This document shows, piece by piece, positions 14,721-22,021 of a stretch of 26,775 nt of DNA. The stretch is from a virus. The notes beneath the pieces were generated by a model that worked only from the letters and a program-made list of their open reading frames with translations, searched no databases and had not been told where the DNA came from. The DNA lies in the IMG/VR virus record IMGVR_UViG_3300020141_000342, positions 1-26,775 of that record; one strand, written 5' to 3'. Numbering within the stretch: the stretch's first letter is position 1; every line of letters begins with the position of its first letter. The position numbers were made by a program, and so were the translations under genes.

Positions 14721-15742
14721 TGAATATTTTTGTTTCAGTATGTTCGTATCAAGATCCTTTACTTCCTCATACAATTAAAAGTATGTTGCAAACCAAGTCA
14801 AATAGAAATAACGTAGTCTATTCAATCTTCGAACAAACTCGTTACGAAGATTCTTTGGCATGCACTGAACCGGTACTTGTAAGTCGAGACGATGTCATCT
14901 ATAAAAGAATCGATCCCGAATACTCTGATGGTTGTGTTTGGGCAAGATACATTAACATGTTGAATATCACAAACGAGTATGACTTCATCTATCAAGTCGA
15001 CTCACACATGTTACACGATATGAATTGGGATCGTGTTTTGATTGAAGATTATAAGAGAGCCATGGATATGTGTGAGACGAATAAAGTCATCATCACTGGA
15101 TCATGTAAGTCGTTTACAATCGAAGAAAAAGACGGAGAGATTAAAACTTATCTTTGTCAAGAAGAAAATGATGCTTGCCAAGTCAAGTATTATACTATCG
15201 ATCCTGACACCTTGATTCCAGATGTACACGGAGATGTGATTCCATCAACTGATATGCCTCGTCCGGCATTTCATATTATGGCAGGAAACTTCTTCACGCA
15301 TGTCGATTGGATTGATAATGTGGGATTAGATCCAAAGATCTTCTTTGTAGGAGAAGAAGTCATGATGACGATGATGTCATATGCTGCTGGATATAAAATG
15401 TTCCATCATAGTAAGATGGTTTCATATCATCTCGAAAATACTGCGAATTGGCATACGAAAACTCCTCCAGAAAATCAAAAGGCTGCAAGAAGAAGAGAAA
15501 TACTTTCAGAGATTGGTCGTTGGCAATGGAAACATTATCTTGAGGCGTGCAGAGAAGATCTTCTTTCTGAATTTCATCAAGAATTCGGCGTAGACTTTAT
15601 TAATCTCGATATCGAAGAGCGCGCGCGCACTTATAGTCTTGATGTTATTCCTGGTAAAGTTGACGTGCTCGCTATTTCGAAGAAGTCAAAGAAGAAGATA
15701 AAATTGCCGAAGGTTCTTTTCATGAGTGAAGATGAAGAATAA
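14720..15742 (+). CDS. Glycosyltransferase, GlcNAc-transferase family (Skp1 Gnt1-like, PF11397-type) (340 aa)
   Basis: The N terminus IFVSVCSYQDPLLPHTI is the family's opening strand and nucleotide-binding turn. DGCVWARYIN (about 74-83) and YQVDSHMLHDMNWD (about 94-107) follow, DSH being the metal-binding DxD variant. Later AGNFFTHVDWI, VGLDPKIFFVGEE and AAGYKMFHHSKMVSYHL match the acceptor half of the fold. This pattern fits the GlcNAc family, whose known eukaryotic member adds GlcNAc to hydroxyproline on Skp1. The phage acceptor is unknown; hydroxyproline is suggested by the hydroxylase three genes upstream. The C-terminal 40 residues are Lys-rich and family-atypical. It overlaps the upstream gene by one base, so it is in the same operon. 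Confidence 0.82.
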   Translation: MNIFVSVCSYQDPLLPHTIKSMLQTKSNRNNVVYSIFEQTRYEDSLACTEPVLVSRDDVIYKRIDPEYSDGCVWARYINMLNITNEYDFIYQVDSHMLHDMNWDRVLIEDYKRAMDMCETNKVIITGSCKSFTIEEKDGEIKTYLCQEENDACQVKYYTIDPDTLIPDVHGDVIPSTDMPRPAFHIMAGNFFTHVDWIDNVGLDPKIFFVGEEVMMTMMSYAAGYKMFHHSKMVSYHLENTANWHTKTPPENQKAARRREILSEIGRWQWKHYLEACREDLLSEFHQEFGVDFINLDIEERARTYSLDVIPGKVDVLAISKKSKKKIKLPKVLFMSEDEE

Positions 15743-15747
15743 TTTCA

Positions 15748-15755
15748 GATAAATA
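15748..15755 (+). promoter_or_regulatory. Late promoter box GATAAATA (first of two)
   Basis: This 7/8 match to the T4 late consensus lies 6 nt after the glycosyltransferase stop, in a 62-nt gap. A second identical box follows 34 nt later, both within TTnAGATAAATA. It probably starts a fresh transcript for the small genes and the desaturase. Confidence 0.5.
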
Positions 15756-15781
15756 TACAAGAAAAATGATCTAAGTATTTA

Positions 15782-15789
15782 GATAAATA
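15782..15789 (+). promoter_or_regulatory. Late promoter box GATAAATA (second of two)
   Basis: Same 7/8 match, 16 nt before the ATG at 15805. With a start site 5-8 nt downstream the leader would just include AGAGGA (15795-15800). Being so close to the gene, it may work less well than the first box. Confidence 0.45.
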
Positions 15790-15804
15790 CGCTAAGAGGA
15801 AGAT

Positions 15805-15954
15805 ATGTCAGAAGAAACATCAAAATTCGAATCGGTTGAGTTAGGTTCAAATCCTACGGCAGAAACTCACATTGTGAAAAATTGGAATATCAAAAGTCCC
15901 ATAACAGAAGAAATTCATCAACTTTTAGTTGTGCTTAATCCAAAAGAGCTTTAG
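15805..15954 (+). CDS. Small hypothetical protein (49 aa)
   Basis: The AGAGGA ribosome site lies just before the ATG. The protein is acidic at the start (MSEETSKFESVELG), with a hydrophobic helix near the C terminus (ITEEIHQLLVVL). There are no cysteines or membrane segment. The end overlaps the AGGAG (15953-15957) that serves the next gene, so the two are coupled. The two late boxes upstream, a proper ribosome site and lack of any other frame support a real gene. Function unknown. Confidence 0.65.
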   Translation: MSEETSKFESVELGSNPTAETHIVKNWNIKSPITEEIHQLLVVLNPKEL

Positions 15955-15963
15955 GAGTTAAAA

Positions 15964-16413
15964 ATGAAATACAATTTATTTTCTTATTCTCCACTAACTT
16001 ATGTTAGAATTACTGCAGAAGATGGCGAGTTGGGAATGAGTGGTGGAGAAGACGAATCTTTTGGTGTTGTGTATATCAAAGGTGGTATGAAAATTGTTGA
16101 GTCAACAATTCCAGAACAAGTGGGCATTGTATCAAACGAACCTGGATTTGTTCCTAGATATCCAGGAGTCATTAATTACTCGACAGTTGGTGATACCGAA
16201 TGGTGTTGTTTCAATAGAAACGAAACAGGTGAAAGAACGCTTGTGTACCAGGAAGTAAATGGCTCGTATACTTTGCCAAAAGATACAGGGTTTATTGTAA
16301 TTTCAGGTTCAGTTTCCGCAGATGGGTTGACGGCGAATCAAGATGACTATTTCAGACCAAGAACTGCTGAGTGTCTTATCGAAGGCAATGCAGTACTTGT
16401 ATTGGTTTCATGA
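15964..16413 (+). CDS. Unknown beta-rich protein upstream of the desaturase (149 aa)
   Basis: AGGAG at 15953-15957 is 6 nt before the ATG. The protein is acidic and beta-rich, with MKYNLFSYSPLTYVRITAED, EDESFGVVYIKGGMKIV and YTLPKDTGFIVISGSV. These short strands separated by turns suggest a cupin-like or small jelly-roll fold, but I see no metal-binding His cluster. It ends with ATGA overlap into the desaturase gene, so the two are translated together. I do not recognise the family. Confidence 0.65.
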   Translation: MKYNLFSYSPLTYVRITAEDGELGMSGGEDESFGVVYIKGGMKIVESTIPEQVGIVSNEPGFVPRYPGVINYSTVGDTEWCCFNRNETGERTLVYQEVNGSYTLPKDTGFIVISGSVSADGLTANQDDYFRPRTAECLIEGNAVLVLVS

Positions 16414-17117
16414 TCAGGTTAATTAAAAAATTCCATCCGCGTAGCCGCATATTCGTACAGACATTTGGTTTTGCTGCAGCAATATGGGCTATTATAACAA
16501 TGAGCACGTGGCAACTATTGTTATGCTCGCTCGTTATGTTTTACCTTTATAATTTTATTGGAGTGGTAATTACATATCATCGAGTACTTGCTCATAGAGT
16601 TGGAACAATGCATCCTATTGTCGAGTTCATTTGCACAGGGCTCGGGTTTTTTGGTAGTCTGGTATCACCTGTCCTATATGTATCAACACATATCAATCAC
16701 CATAAATACATGGACACCGAAAAAGATCCACATAGCCCGAAGTATTTAGGATGGCGCACGTTTTCTTCTATTTTTTGGGTGAAAGGTGGAGATCGAAAAA
16801 CAATTGTTCGACTCAAAAGAAACAAGATATCTAATTTTTATGACGAGCATTCGTATTTAATATTTCTTCCTTTGTTATTGTTGTTTTGGCCAAAAGTGTT
16901 TTTCTTCTTCTGGTTGATACCTGTAGTAGCAACTCTTTTTTCTCAGTATATGGCCACATGGGGGCATGGAGAAGATGGACCTAAATCGCTTGGTCTAATA
17001 TACGGTATACTCTCATGCGGTGAGCATCATCACAAGTGGCATCACGAAAATTCAAATGATACTTCTGGAGAAGGTTTAGTTCATTACTTCGTGAAAGCAT
17101 TAACATATAGGACTTGA
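16410..17117 (+). CDS. Membrane fatty acid (lipid) desaturase (235 aa)
   Basis: The ATG at 16410 overlaps the preceding stop as ATGA. Three histidine boxes of the di-iron desaturases are intact: H57-RVLA-H62, H94-IN-HH98 and H208-KW-HH212. Hydrophobic segments lie at about 14-33, 36-56, 69-92 and 150-180. The layout is that of the acyl-lipid/acyl-CoA delta-9 (DesC-type) group, somewhat shorter than cellular enzymes because both ends are trimmed. The reaction would introduce a double bond into membrane acyl chains, using O2 and reduced ferredoxin or cytochrome b5 from the host. Lipid desaturases are known from marine cyanophages, which supports an auxiliary metabolic role in keeping membranes fluid during infection. 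Substrate position cannot be told. Confidence 0.9.
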   Translation: MIRLIKKFHPRSRIFVQTFGFAAAIWAIITMSTWQLLLCSLVMFYLYNFIGVVITYHRVLAHRVGTMHPIVEFICTGLGFFGSLVSPVLYVSTHINHHKYMDTEKDPHSPKYLGWRTFSSIFWVKGGDRKTIVRLKRNKISNFYDEHSYLIFLPLLLLFWPKVFFFFWLIPVVATLFSQYMATWGHGEDGPKSLGLIYGILSCGEHHHKWHHENSNDTSGEGLVHYFVKALTYRT

Positions 17118-17119
17118 TC

Positions 17120-17695
17120 GTGGGATCTCATATAAAACATTTGCTTGAACATGAAAAAGAATTGCATGTTTTTGATGACGTCTTTACTCTTTTGTTTCGA
17201 AGTTCTGTATGGTGGTTCGCAAAATATTCGACTTTTAAAATTGGGTGGAGTGACTCTGATGTTCCAGAAAGAAAATCCCACGAATATTTGCATTCAGATT
17301 GCGAAGAAAAACAGCTTGAAGATCTTGGAATAATCAAAGAATTAGAAAATTCTTGCGTTTGGGATTTTATAAAAGAATATGACATAGGAAAAACTGTCAT
17401 AAATCTTAGCACTCCATCAGATGTAAACTATGTGCATACTCATCCAGAAGATAAAATTTTGTTGTATTATGTTAATGTAGAGTGGAGAGAAGGTTGGCAC
17501 GGAGAAACACAATTTTATTCTGAAGATTTAAAACAAATTCAATTTTCATCTCCATATACCCCTGGAAGATTAATTTTATTTGATGCAAATATCCCTCATA
17601 CAATCAGGCCGCAGTCTATTATTGGTCCACAGTTTAGATTTACTTTGTCTATGTGTTTGAGTAAAAAAATAATATGCTCACCTATCGATGCGTAG
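17120..17695 (+). CDS. 2OG-Fe(II) oxygenase-like protein, P4Hc-like with HxH (191 aa)
   Basis: I chose GTG at 17120, 7 nt after AGGA; a TTG at 17114 is too close to that site. The C-terminal half has the oxygenase pattern: NYVHTHPEDKILLYYVN (H106, H108), WHGETQFY (127-133), PGRLILFDANIPH (H160), and R173 in QFRFTLSM for 2-oxoglutarate. In place of the classic HxD there is H106-T-H108. This could be an alternative ligand set or a changed activity. The N-terminal half contains an aromatic patch (SSVWWFAKYSTF) and shows no known domain. It follows the desaturase by 2 nt. Substrate unknown. Confidence 0.75.
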   Translation: MGSHIKHLLEHEKELHVFDDVFTLLFRSSVWWFAKYSTFKIGWSDSDVPERKSHEYLHSDCEEKQLEDLGIIKELENSCVWDFIKEYDIGKTVINLSTPSDVNYVHTHPEDKILLYYVNVEWREGWHGETQFYSEDLKQIQFSSPYTPGRLILFDANIPHTIRPQSIIGPQFRFTLSMCLSKKIICSPIDA

Positions 17696-17716
17696 TTTCA
17701 AGTCCACTTCGTTTAA

Positions 17717-18325
17717 TTAATTTCTAATATCTATATTACCAGAAATAGAAACACGAGGTTCGTTTGAGGTTTGAAATGGATATACCTGATGCTTGAGATA
17801 ATTTGGAAACATAATAAGAGAACCTTCCCACGTCTTATCAATATCTAATTGAGTCGTACTGATTCCGCCGTCTAATGAGTTATAAATGAATTCAAACTTT
17901 GATGCATATTTAACATGTGCTTCTTTTACATTTGGCATATTTAATTCCTCTTCTAAATCGTAAGGAATTGTAATCCATGTAACCCATGAAATAGCTTTGT
18001 GGTGAAAATGTATTGGATTATATTCGTGTTTCTTCTGAAAATTGACCCAAGCGTCATTATCAATGATATAATTTTGATTTTGATAAAAATTAAATTTTCT
18101 TGAATATTCAAGATAAGTTTGCTCTATACAATCTCTAAATTGCCCACTAATAACGTACTCAAATTCTGTTTCTATTTGTCCTATTAAAAAAGCATTGTAT
18201 TTTTTCGGCTTATTATCAACTTGCTTTTGCAAATCTCGAGTCAGATCAGCAAAAATAGAAGCGGGAATTCGTGTTTTAAGAACCCCCGGATTGTAAAGTT
18301 TTATTTCTGAAAATTCTAAGTTCAT
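17717..18325 (-). CDS. 2OG-Fe(II) oxygenase, 2OG-FeII_Oxy_5 type (202 aa)
   Basis: The last gene of a three-gene minus-strand unit. Residues 92-120 read AWVNFQKKHEYNPIHFHHKA followed by SWVTWITIP, giving H106 and H108 as iron ligands. H179 (NYLKHQVYPF) and R191 (EPRVSISGNID) complete the site. The AWVNFQKKxEYNPxHxH and EGSLIMFPNYLKHQV segments are the hallmark of the 2OG-FeII_Oxy_5 group, common in marine phages. The ribosome site GGAG lies 7 nt before the ATG, 3 nt after the glycosyltransferase stop. Substrate unknown. It ends 21 nt from the convergent plus-strand oxygenase gene, with no terminator hairpin between them. Confidence 0.85.
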   Translation of the reverse strand: MNLEFSEIKLYNPGVLKTRIPASIFADLTRDLQKQVDNKPKKYNAFLIGQIETEFEYVISGQFRDCIEQTYLEYSRKFNFYQNQNYIIDNDAWVNFQKKHEYNPIHFHHKAISWVTWITIPYDLEEELNMPNVKEAHVKYASKFEFIYNSLDGGISTTQLDIDKTWEGSLIMFPNYLKHQVYPFQTSNEPRVSISGNIDIRN

Positions 18326-18328
18326 AAC

Positions 18329-19081
18329 TTAACTCCACTTCGTTCCGTGCTTTGAGCTATACTTCGTTTCAGGATCGTATGATGCGAAGTCTTCGTAGCG
18401 AGGATCTCCTGGTTCTGCTCTCTTGCCGATGCTATATTCGCCGATATGATTCACAATGTTATGGCCTTCTTCGGTCTTCAGTTTACATGTTTGCATTCCA
18501 AGTTGTTGCAACGATTTCGCGACAACATATTCGCTTAAGTTCTTCTCACCTACTGATTCGGCATGTGGAAGATCTACTATCGCGCGAGGAAAAACACTCG
18601 CCAAACTCCAAAAATATGCCTCAGAAAGTTCGCCTCGATATTTCCCGAGTGTAATGTCTGTTTCATAAGCCTGTGTTTCCTCTTCAAAGTCATACCATTT
18701 TTGTCTTGTTAAACATACCTGAGAAACGTTTCGATAGTCATGAAGAATCTGAGTCATATCGAGCATTCGAATCGGACAATTGAACGTGACATCATCTTCT
18801 GACAGATATACGTAATCGTAATCTCGTTCTCTCAGCAGTTCGAAGGTTCGATTCCATACATATGGCAAACCCATATTTTGTTGATGTAAGATGATCTCGG
18901 TGAACCCGAAATTCTTGGCCAGTTCAAACATCGTACCATCATGACGGCCTTTTGGCATATCATCGAAAAAGATGCCTTCGACTTGACATCCACTAAAGTC
19001 TAGCATATCTCGCTGTGATTTCAGAGTAGGAATCAAATACTCAAGTCGATTTGTCGACCATATTATCTTACAAACTTTCAT
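18329..19081 (-). CDS. Glycosyltransferase-like protein, GT-A fold (250 aa)
   Basis: I chose the ATG at 19081-19079 (TGATG overlap with the upstream stop, GGAG 8 nt before it); an in-frame GTG one codon earlier is possible. The protein opens with VCKIIWSTNRLEYLIPTL, a family-2-like start that binds the nucleotide, then GIFFDDMPKGRHDG and a loop LHQQNMGLPYVWNR. YVYLSEDDVTF (about 91-100) carries the acidic metal site E-D-D. A later EAYFWSLASVFPRAIVDL may contact the acceptor. The fold suggests sugar transfer from a nucleotide sugar to protein or nucleic acid, with donor and acceptor unknown. Between two oxygenase genes it fits a hydroxylate-then-glycosylate sequence. Confidence 0.75.
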   Translation of the reverse strand: MKVCKIIWSTNRLEYLIPTLKSQRDMLDFSGCQVEGIFFDDMPKGRHDGTMFELAKNFGFTEIILHQQNMGLPYVWNRTFELLRERDYDYVYLSEDDVTFNCPIRMLDMTQILHDYRNVSQVCLTRQKWYDFEEETQAYETDITLGKYRGELSEAYFWSLASVFPRAIVDLPHAESVGEKNLSEYVVAKSLQQLGMQTCKLKTEEGHNIVNHIGEYSIGKRAEPGDPRYEDFASYDPETKYSSKHGTKWS

Positions 19082-19629
19082 CACGCTTGCTCCGTATCAA
19101 AGAAAAATGTTTGGAAAAGACGACCATCGTACAAATCTTTACCAAAGTAATCGAGGCTAGCGTGGAAAAGATCTCCGCTATAAAGAATGAGTCGATTGTA
19201 TTTGTTGCCTACAACATCGATTCGATCCCACTTGGTATAGTCGTATGCTTCGTGCTCGTTTGTTGGAGCTCGATATTCGCCTGTTTCTTTATGTCGATAC
19301 ATGGCAGTGCCAGCGGTATGCGGTGCATCTGGTGACAAGTAGCATACACCAGCCCACGTACTCGTGTGATCGCAATGAATCCACGTTCTATCTGAAGCGG
19401 TAGCATATTGAAAGGCGCCAGTATAACCCGAATCTTCGTGCCAATTAGAAATCTTTCCGACTGGATTCATCCAATGTTGAATGCAATCTTTGACATCTTG
19501 TGTCAAGAAAGAAGGCGTTCGTTTTCCTGGATAATTGCCTATGACACTAAATTCTTGTGTCAGAGCGAAAGCTCGTACGGCATCTGGATTGATATAGAAG
19601 TTATCAATAATCATCAAGTCTAAATTCAT
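19081..19629 (-). CDS. DUF6445-type 2OG-Fe(II) oxygenase-like protein (182 aa)
   Basis: First gene of the minus-strand unit. The segments MIIDNFYINPDAVRAFAL, GNYPGKRTPSF, YTGAFQYATASDRTWIHCD and GNKYNRLILYSGDLFHASLD follow the pattern of the DUF6445 family. H85-C-D87 and H156 provide a complete iron site of the HxD...H kind, and R170 (DGRLFQTFFF) is a good 2-oxoglutarate-binding candidate. Length matches the family. GAGGA lies 11 nt before the ATG, and a perfect minus-strand late promoter box is at 19661-19668. Substrate is unknown; the family is frequent in marine T4-like phages. Confidence 0.83.
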   Translation of the reverse strand: MNLDLMIIDNFYINPDAVRAFALTQEFSVIGNYPGKRTPSFLTQDVKDCIQHWMNPVGKISNWHEDSGYTGAFQYATASDRTWIHCDHTSTWAGVCYLSPDAPHTAGTAMYRHKETGEYRAPTNEHEAYDYTKWDRIDVVGNKYNRLILYSGDLFHASLDYFGKDLYDGRLFQTFFFDTEQA

Positions 19630-19660
19630 AATATTTCAAGTCCTCATCGTGTACTGGTTG

Positions 19661-19668
19661 TATTTATA
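19661..19668 (-). promoter_or_regulatory. Minus-strand late promoter box for the three-gene oxygenase/glycosyltransferase unit
   Basis: The minus strand reads TATAAATA, a perfect T4 late match, 31 nt before the ATG at 19629. It is placed back to back with the plus-strand box at 19674-19681, 5 bp away. Confidence 0.72.
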
Positions 19669-19673
19669 AGCCG

Positions 19674-19681
19674 TATAAATA
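19674..19681 (+). promoter_or_regulatory. Late promoter box TATAAATA for the neck-terminase genes
   Basis: Perfect consensus, 33 nt before the gp13 ATG. Together with the minus-strand box it forms the 21-bp inverted repeat TATTTATA-AGCCG-TATAAATA. A further 7/8 box, GATAAATA at 19689-19696, lies downstream and may be a second start. The ribosome site is GAGG at 19705-19708. Confidence 0.75.
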
Positions 19682-19714
19682 ACTAAAGGATAAATATAGT
19701 AAAAGAGGTATTCG

Positions 19715-20458
19715 ATGGCAACTCCTACTACAAAAGCGACATTTAAAGAGTATTGCCTTCGGAAGCTCGGCAAACCGGTCATTGAGATTAACGTCGACGA
19801 TGATCAGGTCGATGATCGTATCGACGAAGCTTTACGTTACTGGTATGACTATCACTTTGATGGTTCAGAAAAAGTATATTATAAGCATGCAATCACAGAG
19901 ACTGATGTCGCAAACAAGTATATTACTCTTCCAGAAAATATCATTGGAGCTGTGAGTATCTTCTCGATAGGAGATCCTTCGCTAAGCTCTGATGACCTCT
20001 TTAACATTCGTTATCAGATAGCTCTGAATGATATTTATACGCTAACAAACGTATCTCTCGTGCCATATTACATGGTCATGGAGCATCTTGCTTTGATGAC
20101 AGAGCTTCTTGTTGGCAAACAACCGATTCGCTATTCTCGCCATAAAGATCGATTACATGTCGACATGGACTGGAATACCGTTGCCGTCGGCTCGTTTTTA
20201 CTTGTAGAAGCTTATGAGGTCGTCGATCCAGAAACTTTTACAGATGCATATAACGATCGTTGGCTTCAAAACTATGCAACGACTTTGATTAAAGAGCAAT
20301 GGGGTTCAAATCTTACGAAGTTTACTGGAATGTCTTTACCGGGCGGAGTACAGTTTAACGGAGAAAAAATCTATAATGACGCGGTCGACGCAAGAACTAA
20401 GATGGAACAAGAAATGATTTCATCTTATTCCCTTCCGGTTCTCGATATGATAGGTTAA
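19715..20458 (+). CDS. 13: Neck protein gp13 (247 aa)
   Basis: Recognised from the start KATFKEYCLRKLGKPVIEIN, the acidic VDDDQVDDRIDEALRYWYDYHFDG helix, and the C-terminal FNGEKIYNDAVDARTKMEQE, typical of the T4 gp13 group. It is shorter than T4 gp13 (about 309 residues), as in marine relatives. With gp14 it forms the neck ring that closes the DNA-filled head and joins it to the tail. It is the first gene of a tightly packed set in T4 order (13-14-15-16-17-18) and lies behind the late promoter at 19674-19681, so late expression is expected. Confidence 0.92.
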   Translation: MATPTTKATFKEYCLRKLGKPVIEINVDDDQVDDRIDEALRYWYDYHFDGSEKVYYKHAITETDVANKYITLPENIIGAVSIFSIGDPSLSSDDLFNIRYQIALNDIYTLTNVSLVPYYMVMEHLALMTELLVGKQPIRYSRHKDRLHVDMDWNTVAVGSFLLVEAYEVVDPETFTDAYNDRWLQNYATTLIKEQWGSNLTKFTGMSLPGGVQFNGEKIYNDAVDARTKMEQEMISSYSLPVLDMIG

Positions 20459-20462
20459 CCCT

Positions 20463-21191
20463 ATGACAACCAACTTTTATTTCAACAATTTTACGAATAG
20501 TCAAGAGCAGATCTTAATTGAGGATCTGGTTCTTGAGTCTATTCAAATATATGGGCACGATGTATTTTATTGCCCACGTACTTTGATAGATAAAGACGAA
20601 GTTTACGAAGAAGATTCATTATCACAGTACAACAGTAATTATTTAATTGACATGTTTATTCGTAGCTATGAGAGCTATGAAGGCGATGGTCAATTCTTAT
20701 CGAAGTTTGGTCTTGAGATTCGAGATCAGGTTACATTTACTGTCTCTGTTCGTAACTTTATGAATGAGATTGGATCAATAGAAATGATCGATCGTCCTCA
20801 AGAAGGCGATCTGATTTATCTTGCCATGGCAGATCGTTTGATGTATGTCAAGTATGTCAATAAAACTCCTGTCTTTTATCAGATGGGCGCTATTCAGATG
20901 TATGATCTCGTTTGCGAGATGTTTGAGTATGGCAGTGAGAAGTTAAATACTGGCATTGAAGCCATTGATAGTATCGAGAAGTTAAGTAGCTTAAGTCTTG
21001 ATGCCTTTGGAATCTTGACGAATGACAATTTACTTCTGGTTACTCAAGAAGGAAATCCAATCATACAAGGCAGCTATGATTTTGGTACTCAAGCCGGAGA
21101 TGCATTCGAAGATAATGTCGAGTTTGAAACAGACGGGGACACTATCCTTGACTGGACGCAAATAGATCCGTTTAGTGAGGGACAAGTATAA
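20463..21191 (+). CDS. 14: Neck protein gp14 (242 aa)
   Basis: Starts 4 nt after gp13. The IEDLVLESIQIYGHDVFYCP opening and FLSKFGLEIRDQVTFTVSVR are features of T4 gp14. The acidic tail (FEDNVEFETDGDTILDWTQI) is also typical. Its length is close to T4 gp14 (about 256). It pairs with gp13 in the neck and provides the docking site for the tail. The TAA stop shares a base with the gp15 ATG. Confidence 0.9.
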   Translation: MTTNFYFNNFTNSQEQILIEDLVLESIQIYGHDVFYCPRTLIDKDEVYEEDSLSQYNSNYLIDMFIRSYESYEGDGQFLSKFGLEIRDQVTFTVSVRNFMNEIGSIEMIDRPQEGDLIYLAMADRLMYVKYVNKTPVFYQMGAIQMYDLVCEMFEYGSEKLNTGIEAIDSIEKLSSLSLDAFGILTNDNLLLVTQEGNPIIQGSYDFGTQAGDAFEDNVEFETDGDTILDWTQIDPFSEGQV

Positions 21192-22021
21192 TGTTTGGAA
21201 GAACATGGAATCATGATAGTTTAAGAAAATACATCATTGTATTTGGCACTGTCTTTAATGATATCTATATCAATCGACTAAGTAATACAGGAGAAGTCCT
21301 TCAGACATTAAAAGTTCCTTTGACTTACGGTCCAAAAGACAAAATACTTTCGAGACTCGAACAAAGCCCGAGACTCGATAATCAAGTTGGTATTATTCTT
21401 CCGCGCATTTCGTTCGAAATGACGACCATGGAATATGATCCTACACGCAAGTTAAACACTCTGAATAAGCTGACGAAACAATCTGCGGTTGCTGGCACAG
21501 ACGATGAAGTCAAATATCAGTATCAACCTGTTCCATATGACATGCAGTTCGAGATGAATATCTTAGTCAAGAATGCCGAAGATGGCACTCGTATCGTAGA
21601 GCAAATCGTTCCTTACTTTACACCCGCTTTTACTGTGAGCGTGAATGTTGTACCAGAAGTCGATGGTCCTCGTGATATTCCTATCGTTCTGAATAGCATC
21701 TCTTCTCAAGATCAATATGAAGGCAACTTTGAACAAAGAAGAGCTTTAATATGGACACTCAACTTTACATTGAAAGGTTGGTTGTACGGACCATCGAAGA
21801 AATCAAAACTAATTAAACATGCTGAAACTGTATTTAGATTTCCAGAAGATGTCGCGACTGGAAATACTAATAGCACAGCGAATACGATAGTAGTGACTTC
21901 ACGCCCTGGACTCACAGCGAATGGACAGCCTACTACCAACACTGCTTTAAGTATTTCATACGAAGATATTATAAGTACAGATGACTATGCCATTATTAAT
22001 ACAATTACTGAGAATATCTAA
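21191..22021 (+). CDS. 15: Tail completion / sheath stabiliser protein gp15 (276 aa)
   Basis: The FGRTWNHDSLRKYIIVFGTVFNDIYINR opening (positions 2-29) and the PVPYDMQFEMNILVKNAEDG core with EQIVPYFTPAFTV identify T4 gp15, and the length is close to T4 (about 272). It caps the tail tube and sheath, fixing the tail to the neck. The C-terminal 50 residues are Asn/Thr-rich and less conserved. One-base overlaps with both neighbours suggest coupled translation. Confidence 0.9.
   Translation: MFGRTWNHDSLRKYIIVFGTVFNDIYINRLSNTGEVLQTLKVPLTYGPKDKILSRLEQSPRLDNQVGIILPRISFEMTTMEYDPTRKLNTLNKLTKQSAVAGTDDEVKYQYQPVPYDMQFEMNILVKNAEDGTRIVEQIVPYFTPAFTVSVNVVPEVDGPRDIPIVLNSISSQDQYEGNFEQRRALIWTLNFTLKGWLYGPSKKSKLIKHAETVFRFPEDVATGNTNSTANTIVVTSRPGLTANGQPTTNTALSISYEDIISTDDYAIINTITENI

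Noticed and set aside
17696-17716. Bidirectional terminator between the convergent genes
   Set aside because: The 21-nt gap has no inverted repeat or T-run; the transcripts may overlap.
18352-19623. Plus-strand frames opposite the glycosyltransferase and DUF6445 genes
   Set aside because: They lack ribosome sites and family features, while the minus-strand proteins have clear motifs and coupled starts.
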